A stretch of 64,000 bases of DNA from Bacteroidota bacterium. GTDB taxonomy: Bacteria > Bacteroidota > Bacteroidia > Bacteroidales > TTA-H9. The stretch covers positions 1 through 64,000 of the forward strand of contig QKGM01000007.1 of assembly GCA_003250395.1 (NCBI GenBank). Direction: 5' to 3'. Position numbers and translations under genes: made by a program. Shown piece after piece: positions 9,161 through 17,269 of this stretch; positions within the stretch are counted from its first letter, which is position 1; each line of letters starts with the position of its first letter. Under the pieces are notes generated by a model, which was not told the origin of the DNA, searched no databases, and worked only from the letters and a program-made list of their open reading frames with translations.

Positions 9161-10351
9161 TTACATTAACTTCTGATATACCTGCCACCATCTGTCGGGA
9201 AGATCGTTGGAACATGCCGATTGGTAATCGCTATACGAGCATGGTACCAGGTAATGCCGGGCGAATTTGGTTTGCAGATAGGTCGGGCAGTTTACTTCCA
9301 TCCACCAACGGTCGCTTTTCGTGCTTTTATAGAAAATTACTTCATCTTTTTGTCCCTCTATGGCGACATAATATTTGAAGTAATGATCCTGTTCCTTTGT
9401 TTTAACCGGGAAATCATTCATCCTGTTGTAAAACCCTTCAACAAAGTACCATAGCATTTGAGCGATCAGGTGGGCGGTTTGCCCGTTACTGTCAAATTCA
9501 GGGTCATATTCATAGATACCCAACGAGGTAAGTTTGTCGCTCATACCGGCAAACCGCATAATCTGACATGCCTGTTCACCATAGAATCCATTCGGTGTGG
9601 CATTGGCGCATCCCGGAGCATCGCTTTGCCTGATTGAAGAAATGTCAAAAGAAAGCATGTCCGCGTTTCTTACCATTGGTTCCATTTCTTCGATGTTTCG
9701 ATTTACAAAACCTAGACGGTAGGTATCGAAAAACATTTTTTTCATAAGCCTTACCGCATCCTGATCGACGAAATAGGTCTGATAACCAATGTTGGTATAA
9801 TTAAACAGGTAATTGGGCTGATGCAGAATGATACGGCTGAGCCATGAACGTGACAGGCTGTCGGATGAATTCTCACCTATATCGAATCTTGAATCAACGG
9901 AGGCAATGTTGATGATTTGCCCTAGATTTTCGTATGCTTTGTAATTAGCCCATGACAGATGTTGCCCACCTCCGATTATGATGGGCAGAATACTCTTTTC
10001 AAGAAGCATTCCGACTATTTCAACAACCGCAACCCATGTGTCTTCAAGTGTGTTCCCGTTGAGCAGGTTTCCAAGGTCAACTATATTGAGTTGTTTCCTG
10101 GCGGGGAAAAGCTGGTAGAAAAAACGTCTGATTTCATCGGGCCCGTTCATTCGGGTACCCTGAAAATCTCTGCCCCGGTTCTCCGGAACACCTATAATGG
10201 CAATCTCTGCATCATCGAGATCTGGAAACGGTTTCTCGTTTGAATAGGTGCTTATCAGATGGCCCATGCGTTGATGGGAAAAATGTTCGGATTCGAAGAT
10301 GTCGGATGACACCGGGCTGAAGTACAGCGAAAGATCGGTCATGTTAGGCAT
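9161..10351 (-). CDS. Formimidoylglutamase-like arginase/ureohydrolase family protein
   Basis: GGGQHLSWANY, DSRFDIGE, LSFDISSIRQSDAPG: arginase-fold motifs. Confidence 0.8.
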   Translation of the reverse strand: MPNMTDLSLYFSPVSSDIFESEHFSHQRMGHLISTYSNEKPFPDLDDAEIAIIGVPENRGRDFQGTRMNGPDEIRRFFYQLFPARKQLNIVDLGNLLNGNTLEDTWVAVVEIVGMLLEKSILPIIIGGGQHLSWANYKAYENLGQIINIASVDSRFDIGENSSDSLSRSWLSRIILHQPNYLFNYTNIGYQTYFVDQDAVRLMKKMFFDTYRLGFVNRNIEEMEPMVRNADMLSFDISSIRQSDAPGCANATPNGFYGEQACQIMRFAGMSDKLTSLGIYEYDPEFDSNGQTAHLIAQMLWYFVEGFYNRMNDFPVKTKEQDHYFKYYVAIEGQKDEVIFYKSTKSDRWWMEVNCPTYLQTKFARHYLVPCSYSDYQSACSNDLPDRWWQVYQKLM

Positions 10352-10482
10352 TGTTCTTTTGAATTCAACAAGGCTTATACTGTTTCTTGGACAAAAAAGT
10401 TGCCGCTTGGCGTATTATACTCCTAATATTATCGTACAACAGGCAACCTGCCTGCTATATCAGTTATGGTATTTGTCGACCC

Positions 10483-12987
10483 TTAAGCTTTTTTAGGCTT
10501 TTTTTCTGATGTCTTTGATTTAGTCTTGCTCGCGGAAGTTTTTTTTACTTTGGCCTTTGCTTCAGTCGCAACATCCTTGGTTGTCTTTTTTGTAGGCTTT
10601 TTATCGGCAGTGGTTTTAGTCGCTGTTTTCTTTTTTGGAGCAGTCTCTTTTTTTGCAGCATCCGATTTCGGGCTTTTCGATTTTCCCTTCACAGCCATGT
10701 AAGCTTCCGAAAGTTGCCGGCAATCATCTAACGACAAGGTGGACGGGTCGGTTTTCTTTGGAATTGGGACATTCAGTTTTCCATTAGCTATGTAGGGTCC
10801 AAAACGTCCGTTCTTGATGATAATACTCTCGTCTTCGGCAAATGTTCTGATAATGCTCAGCCGGTCTTTTTCCTGTTTGGCAAGCATAATCTCTATTGCC
10901 TTTTCCTCGGTTACTGTGATGGGGTCAACAGAAGCAGGGAGGCTGTAGAATTTTTTCTGATGAAGCAGGTAAGGGCCAAATCTGCCTATGGCGGCAGTAA
11001 TGTCATCGTCCAGATACCGGCCAACCAGACGCGGAAATTTAAGCAAATCCAGCGCTTCGTTCAACGTGATGGTGTCCATCGACTGGCCTTTACGCAGACC
11101 TGCAAATTTTGGTTTTTCCCCTCCTTCGTTTTCTGTTTCTCCTAATTGGACAATGGGTCCAAACCTGGCTAGTTTAACACAAACCCTCTTTCCTGTTACC
11201 GGGTCTGTTCCAAGATCACGTTCTCCCTTCACTTTCTCTGTACTTTCGAGTGCTGTGTCAACAGTTTTATGGAAAGGGGTATAGAAAGATGCGATCATTT
11301 TGTTCCAAACCAACCTTCCTTCGGCAATCTCGTCGAAGTCTTTCTCAACGGTGGCAGTAAACTGGTAATCTACAATATCAGGGAAGTTTGTTACAAGGTA
11401 TTGGTTTACCAGTGAGCCTATATCAGTCGGGAACAACTTTCCCTTATCTGCTCCCACTTTTTCAGTTTTGACTTTAAAATCAGTTTTGCCGTTATGCAAT
11501 GTGATAACATCGTACTGACGAATAATCCCTGGTCTTTCACCCTTTTCAACATATTCTCGTTTCTGGATGGTACTGATAATCGGGGCATAGGTTGACGGGC
11601 GTCCGATTCCCAGTTCCTCAAGCTTTTTCACAAGGCTGGCTTCAGTATATCGGGGAGGTTGTTGCGAAAACTTCTGGGTTGCAGTAATTTCTCCTGCCTT
11701 CAGATCCTCACCCTTAGCTACTGGTGGTAACAATCCTTCTGTTTCATCTGAAAAGTCGTCATCAGTCGACTCGGTGTAAACCTTCAGGAAGCCGTCGAAT
11801 TTTATCACCTCTCCGCGGGCAATGAATTCTTCCTTTTCTGTTGTACTGATACCAATGTAAATATTGGTACGTTCGAGTTCGGCGTCTGCCATCTGGGAAG
11901 CAATGGTCCGTTTCCAGATCAGGTCATATAATCTTCGTTGTCCATCATCCGAACCTACTGCCTGCTGGTTAATGTATGTTGGGCGAATAGCTTCATGGGC
12001 TTCCTGGGCACCTTTCGTTTTTGTAGTGTATTGACGTACCTGACTATAATTGGTTCCCCAGTTTGTAACCACCTCGTGCTTTATCGAAGCGATAGCCGAC
12101 TCACTTAAGTTGACGCTGTCGGTACGCATGTAGGTGATGTAACCAGCTTCGTAAAGCTGCTGGGCAAGAGCCATTGTACGGGCTACCGGGTAGCCAAGCT
12201 TCCTTGCCGCCTCCTGTTGTAACGTGGAGGTGGTGAATGGTGGGGCAGGTGATTTCTTTCCAGGTTTTTTCTCCACTTCCGATACCCGGAACCCGGCATT
12301 TTTAAGCAATTCCAGAAACGCTATTGTTTCTTCAGCATTCGAAAAACGACGGTTTAATTCTCCCGTCAGAATGCCTTCTCCTTTATCGTTGTTTACAAAA
12401 AACTTACCAACAACCCGATACCAGCTCGTTACTTTAAACTCTTTGATTTCTTCTTCCCTGTCAACAATAAGCCTTACAGCAACCGATTGAACCCGGCCTG
12501 CCGAAAGAGATGGCTTCACTTTCCGCCAAAGTACAGGAGATAATTCATAACCGACCAACCGGTCGAGTACACGCCTGGCCTGTTGCGCATTGACAAGATT
12601 GATGTCGATTGAACGGGGAGCCTTTATGGCTCTGGTGATTGCCTGTTTCGTAATTTCATGGAATACAATCCTGCGGGTTTTCGCGATGTCAAGATTTAAT
12701 GCTTCTGCCAAATGCCAGCTGATTGCTTCTCCTTCGCGGTCTTCATCGGAAGCCAGCCAGACGGTTTCAGCCTCTTTAGCCGCTTTTCTGAGGTCGTTCA
12801 CAACCTTGATCTTGTCGGATGGTATTTCGTAGTCGGGCTGAAAGTTTTTATTGAGGTCTACTCCAAGTTGTTTTTTGTTCAGATCACGAATATGACCGAA
12901 ACTTGACTTCACCACATAGTCTTCTCCCAGAAAGCCTTCAATGGTCTTTGCTTTTGCTGGCGACTCAACGATTACTAGGTTTTTCAC
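10483..12987 (-). CDS. topA: DNA topoisomerase I (type IA) with Lys-rich C-terminal tail
   Basis: MKNLVIVESPAKAKTIEGFLG, ASDEDREGEAI, YITYMRTDSVNLS, IGRPSTYAPII; C-terminus KKETAPKKKTATKTTADKKPTKK... Confidence 0.97.
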   Translation of the reverse strand: MKNLVIVESPAKAKTIEGFLGEDYVVKSSFGHIRDLNKKQLGVDLNKNFQPDYEIPSDKIKVVNDLRKAAKEAETVWLASDEDREGEAISWHLAEALNLDIAKTRRIVFHEITKQAITRAIKAPRSIDINLVNAQQARRVLDRLVGYELSPVLWRKVKPSLSAGRVQSVAVRLIVDREEEIKEFKVTSWYRVVGKFFVNNDKGEGILTGELNRRFSNAEETIAFLELLKNAGFRVSEVEKKPGKKSPAPPFTTSTLQQEAARKLGYPVARTMALAQQLYEAGYITYMRTDSVNLSESAIASIKHEVVTNWGTNYSQVRQYTTKTKGAQEAHEAIRPTYINQQAVGSDDGQRRLYDLIWKRTIASQMADAELERTNIYIGISTTEKEEFIARGEVIKFDGFLKVYTESTDDDFSDETEGLLPPVAKGEDLKAGEITATQKFSQQPPRYTEASLVKKLEELGIGRPSTYAPIISTIQKREYVEKGERPGIIRQYDVITLHNGKTDFKVKTEKVGADKGKLFPTDIGSLVNQYLVTNFPDIVDYQFTATVEKDFDEIAEGRLVWNKMIASFYTPFHKTVDTALESTEKVKGERDLGTDPVTGKRVCVKLARFGPIVQLGETENEGGEKPKFAGLRKGQSMDTITLNEALDLLKFPRLVGRYLDDDITAAIGRFGPYLLHQKKFYSLPASVDPITVTEEKAIEIMLAKQEKDRLSIIRTFAEDESIIIKNGRFGPYIANGKLNVPIPKKTDPSTLSLDDCRQLSEAYMAVKGKSKSPKSDAAKKETAPKKKTATKTTADKKPTKKTTKDVATEAKAKVKKTSASKTKSKTSEKKPKKA

Positions 12988-13022
12988 TACTTCTTATATT
13001 ATGTATGTACGGAATTGCGGTG

Positions 13023-13030
13023 CAAAGGTA
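13023..13030 (-). promoter_or_regulatory. Bacteroidota -7 box (TACCTTTG) upstream of topA
   Basis: caaaggta on + strand, 36 nt upstream of the start codon. Confidence 0.6.
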
Positions 13031-13100
13031 TAACAATACAGTTATGCAATTCAACACTTGGCGGTGTAAACTGTTAGTCAACCGGGTTGTTTCTTTTGAG

Positions 13101-13108
13101 TATTTTTG
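13101..13108 (+). promoter_or_regulatory. Bacteroidota -7 box (TATTTTTG) upstream of miaB
   Basis: Perfect TAnnTTTG directly upstream of a hairpin leader. Confidence 0.6.
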
Positions 13109-13169
13109 CAGCAGCGCTTCCCTTTTAGCGGGAAGCGTTTTGGTTTATGAATTTTTTAACCTGTTATAT

Positions 13170-14504
13170 ATGTCTGAGGGTAAGGCTTTTTATATAGAGA
13201 CCTATGGCTGCCAGATGAACTTTTCTGACAGCGAAATTGTGGCATCGGTTCTGAGGGATGCCGGCTATCAATTTGTTGACAATGCCGGACAGGCTGGTTT
13301 AATTCTGATTAATACCTGCTCTATCCGTGATAAGGCTGAAAAGAGAATATGGAAGCGGTTAAGGGAATTGCATGCTTTTCGTAAGAAGAATCATGCTATA
13401 CAGATTGGTGTTATCGGGTGCATGGCTGAGAGGCTTAAAGATGAGTTGCTCGAAAGTGGTTTTTCGGTTGATTTGGTTGCAGGCCCAGATGCTTACCGTG
13501 TTCTCCCGACATTACTGACTGAAGTCGACGGGGGGCAGAAGGCGGCCAATATAGAGTTATCGGCCGAGGAAACTTATGATGACATTCAGCCGGTAAAGTA
13601 CCACAGCAACGGTGTCTCTTCTTTTATCAGCATCATGCGTGGATGTGAAAATTTCTGTGCCTACTGTGTTGTCCCGTTTACACGGGGCCGTGAACGAAGC
13701 CGTGACCCGCGTACTATCGTGAATGAGGCTGCCAGGTTATTTGACGAAGGTTTCCGTGAAGTGACTCTCCTTGGCCAGAATGTTAATTCCTATCGTTGGG
13801 ACGCTGACGGTGTCGTGACATCTTTTCCGGATCTGATGGGGCAGGTGGCTGCTATCAGCCCTATGCTCAGGGTAAGGTTTACCACTTCGCATCCAAAGGA
13901 TCTCAGCGATGATCTGCTTCGTGTAATGGTTTCTTATCCCAATATATGCAGGTCGGTACACCTCGCGGTACAATCGGGGAGCAATCGTGTTTTAAAACTG
14001 ATGAACCGTCGTTATACCCGCGAATGGTATCTGGAAAGGGTGGCTTCTATCAGGCACTATATGCCCGACTGTACCCTTTCAACCGATATTATAGCCGGCT
14101 TCTGCAGCGAGACCGATGAAGATCATGCCGATACCATTAGCCTGATGCAGGAAGCTGCCTTTGATAGCGCTTTCATGTTCAGGTATTCTGAAAGATCGGG
14201 CACGCTTGCATCGAAGCGCTACCCTGATGATGTTCCGGATGAGGTAAAAGCTGCCCGGCTCTCGGAGATCATCGCCCTTCAACAGAAATTATCTGCCAGG
14301 TCAAATCGTGCCGATATCGGGAAAGTACTCGAAGTACTCGTGGAGGGATCCTCAAAGCGCTCACCTGATTTCCTGATGGGCCGTACAAGCGGGAATAAGG
14401 TTGTGGTGTTTCCCGACAGGGGAAATAAACCGGGTGATTACGTTATGGTTAAGATTACAGGGAGTACTCCGGCTACACTGAAAGGCATAATAGCCGCTGT
14501 TTAA
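13170..14504 (+). CDS. miaB: tRNA-2-methylthio-N6-dimethylallyladenosine synthase MiaB
   Basis: FYIETYGCQMNFSDSE, SIMRGCENFCAYCVVPFTRGRERSR radical SAM CxxxCxxC, TRAM region; start at ATG 13170 preferred over 12903. Confidence 0.95.
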   Translation: MSEGKAFYIETYGCQMNFSDSEIVASVLRDAGYQFVDNAGQAGLILINTCSIRDKAEKRIWKRLRELHAFRKKNHAIQIGVIGCMAERLKDELLESGFSVDLVAGPDAYRVLPTLLTEVDGGQKAANIELSAEETYDDIQPVKYHSNGVSSFISIMRGCENFCAYCVVPFTRGRERSRDPRTIVNEAARLFDEGFREVTLLGQNVNSYRWDADGVVTSFPDLMGQVAAISPMLRVRFTTSHPKDLSDDLLRVMVSYPNICRSVHLAVQSGSNRVLKLMNRRYTREWYLERVASIRHYMPDCTLSTDIIAGFCSETDEDHADTISLMQEAAFDSAFMFRYSERSGTLASKRYPDDVPDEVKAARLSEIIALQQKLSARSNRADIGKVLEVLVEGSSKRSPDFLMGRTSGNKVVVFPDRGNKPGDYVMVKITGSTPATLKGIIAAV

Positions 14505-15586
14505 ACAAACTGCAAAACTCCGGTATAGAGGAGCGTCAGCGTTTGATGTTGGTAATCAGTTGTATATACTGGTAATTACAAACTATTTCAGATTTCACGC
14601 TTCAGGTGTGTATAAAAGTATGTGGCCGATAGCTACATCACCAGCTTTTTTGGGGCTGGTATTCGGGCTGACGTTCTCCAGAAAACCACATTATTCTACC
14701 ACAAACCACAATTTGTCAAATCATTGACAAACAGGGGTCATACATAGTGTAGGTTCGTTCTCGCTTCGAAGCAGCTTCGAAGCAGTTTCGTTGAAAAACG
14801 AAACCGAACCGAAACCATATCGGACGAACCCTTGTTTTGGTATAACCCTGGTAGGCGTCCGATTTGTTCAGAAATACCACAATGGCAAATTCATTTGATG
14901 ATTAGAATGTTAAATGATCAATTTGTTATGGGGTTTTGCGATCATTTCGATTCGTGCATGTAGCCCGGATTTTGGAAGGGTCATACCGAATTGAGGAATG
15001 ATTACATTTTAAGTCGGAAATGAGATTGTTGAATACAATCTGCCTGTTGCCAGAGCCTTTACAGTCATGATTAATCGCATATCTGGTGAGATGTTGGCGG
15101 TCTTTCCGGTTTGTATAATGTATTTACCAATGAATGGTGTTGTTCTGCCAGGGAATTGACGAATAACCCGGGCCAGGTTTATACCTTAACCAGTTCTCTG
15201 GAAGGAGGCAACAATCGGTCCTTTGCCCCGGCCAGTGACTTCTCCAACACCTTAAAGGAAATGGAGGAGGAACCGGACGAGCATGTTTTTTACATGAGCG
15301 TGCCCAATACGTAAGTAAGCCTTGCACAGCAAAACCGGTGGGTGCTATACTCCGTTAAAGCCGGGTATCGGTTCAGCTTCATGAAGAGATTGCGTTAATA
15401 AATTATTAATTCTCTGTTCTGAGACTGACCCTGAATATGATTTCAGGCCTCGGCCCTTGTTTCAGGTTTTACCCGGGGAAGTGGAGAGGGAGTTAAGTTA
15501 AAGTGATTGAATATCAGGGATTGTGGTCAAGCTAAGAATCCAGAAGGTTGTTCTTCCTGATTTTATTTCAAGTATTACATAACAGC

Positions 15587-16261
15587 TCAGTAGTCTGACA
15601 GCATTGATCTCAGATTATCAAACTTATGGCGATAGTCGTCCATGGCCAGTTTGATTACCTGTTGAGCTTCATCTGCGCCATATACATGGGTTACTTCAGC
15701 ATTTCGTTTGTCACGGCCAGGCAGATCTTTATAGGTTAGAAAATAGTGTTTTAGCCGTTCGATAATCAACTCGGGCAATTGTTCCAGATCTTTATATTCG
15801 CCGTATATAAGATCGTTTTCAAGAATGGCGATTATTTTATCATCAGCCTCACTCCCGTCAATCATCCTCAATCCGCCTATTGGCCTTGCCATAACAAGGA
15901 TATCGCCATGGGTTATATCCTTTTCTGTCAGGATACAAATATCTAATGGATCGCCATCTCCTTTTACATTTTCGCGCCCTGTTTTCTCGGCGCAGAAGTT
16001 TCCAACCCTTTCGGCACAGTAGGTTTGAGGGATGAATCCATAAAGTGCCGGAACAGTGTTGCTGTATTTCTGGGGCCTGTCGAGCCTTAGGTAGCCAGTG
16101 GCTTTATCCACTTCATATTTAACAGTATCTGTTGGAACCATTTCAATATAGCAGGTAATTACCTCCGGAGCTTGTGCACCTATTTCTACCCCGTGCCAGG
16201 GGTGACTTTTGTAGCGAAGTCCCATCAGTTTTCCGATGGGATCCATGATTGAGTTGGCCAT
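15587..16261 (-). CDS. ppa: Inorganic pyrophosphatase
   Basis: VDKATGYLRLDRPQKYSNTVPALYGFIPQTYC, GDGDPLDICILTE. Confidence 0.95.
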   Translation of the reverse strand: MANSIMDPIGKLMGLRYKSHPWHGVEIGAQAPEVITCYIEMVPTDTVKYEVDKATGYLRLDRPQKYSNTVPALYGFIPQTYCAERVGNFCAEKTGRENVKGDGDPLDICILTEKDITHGDILVMARPIGGLRMIDGSEADDKIIAILENDLIYGEYKDLEQLPELIIERLKHYFLTYKDLPGRDKRNAEVTHVYGADEAQQVIKLAMDDYRHKFDNLRSMLSDY

Positions 16262-16401
16262 TTTTTCGATATTAACTGGGGAAAAAAGTAATCTAATATT
16301 ATAACAACGTTAAAGAGGGGTAAAAGGTTGAAATAATCGTGATCAATCGAACCATATAGCTGATGATTGGTTACTTGTGTGTAAAATTAGGTAAAAACAC
16401 T

Positions 16402-16409
16402 TACCTTTG
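16402..16409 (+). promoter_or_regulatory. Bacteroidota -7 box (TACCTTTG) upstream of wza-like gene
   Basis: TACCTTTG 29 nt before ATG 16438. Confidence 0.6.
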
Positions 16410-16437
16410 CCTCGTTAGACATATAAACGATTATTTC

Positions 16438-17259
16438 ATGAACGTTAGTGAACAACAATTCCTGATGGAAAACAACTTTTTATCAAGGAGCAGAAACTCC
16501 TTATGGCTACTTATCCTTATTGTCTTGTTAACAGCATCCTGTGTTCCTCAAAAGAAAATTAAATATTTACAATCTGTCGTAGAAACTGACTCGAGCAGGA
16601 GTTTTGTCTACACTCCTTCTCCGGATTACCGAATTCGGGTAGGAGACAATTTGTATATTAAAGTTCAGAGTTTTGATGAAAAGACTTATCGTTTTTTCAA
16701 TCCTGACGGGGGAAACATAAACTCCAACGCGATGTACAATGATGCTGGTATATACCTCAACAGCTATCTGGTAGATAATGAGGGTTTTATTTCCTTTCCC
16801 TACATAGGGAAGGTACAGATTTTGAATCAAACTGTTGATGAAGTTAAGGCAACAATGCAGTCGATTATCGATCAGTACCTGAAAGAAACAACCCTGATTG
16901 TGAAAATGGTGAGCTTTAAGATTACAATTCTGGGTGAGATTAAGATGCCGGGCAGCTATCCTATTTACCAGGACAGGCTCAATATATTTGAGGCTATTGC
17001 GAAAGCAGGTGATCTGTCTGATTTTGCAAACCGGTCGCGTGTTGTGCTGCTTCGGAAGACAAAGGATGGCGTTCAGATGCACCGGCTTGATCTTACCCGG
17101 CAGGATATTCTGGAGTCGCCTTATTTCTTTCTGCAACCGAATGATATTCTGTATATAGAACCTCTGCGCGGGAAGCAATTTGCTTTCTCCCAGTTTCCAT
17201 ATACAATTCTCTTCTCGCTTATCAGCAGTACGTTGTTAATAATGAATTATTTCAAATAA
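16438..17259 (+). CDS. Polysaccharide export lipoprotein (Wza/BexD-like, SLBB domain)
   Basis: Lipobox LTASC; YRIRVGDNLYIKV; FKITILGEIKMPGSYPIYQDRLNIFEAIAKAGD. Confidence 0.92.
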   Translation: MNVSEQQFLMENNFLSRSRNSLWLLILIVLLTASCVPQKKIKYLQSVVETDSSRSFVYTPSPDYRIRVGDNLYIKVQSFDEKTYRFFNPDGGNINSNAMYNDAGIYLNSYLVDNEGFISFPYIGKVQILNQTVDEVKATMQSIIDQYLKETTLIVKMVSFKITILGEIKMPGSYPIYQDRLNIFEAIAKAGDLSDFANRSRVVLLRKTKDGVQMHRLDLTRQDILESPYFFLQPNDILYIEPLRGKQFAFSQFPYTILFSLISSTLLIMNYFK

Positions 17260-17269
17260 AGAAATCACT

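Noticed and set aside
12903-13169. N-terminal extension of the miaB ORF
   Set aside because: Overlaps the topA start on the opposite strand and contains the promoter and hairpin region. MiaB homology begins at MSEGKAFYIETYGCQMN.
15111-15314. 67-aa plus-strand ORF in the miaB-ppa gap
   Set aside because: No recognisable domain or upstream signals. Could be a decayed gene, but it cannot be supported as a CDS.
16567-17178. 203-aa minus-strand ORF antisense to the wza-like gene
   Set aside because: Shadow of a strongly supported CDS. No recognisable motifs or upstream signals.
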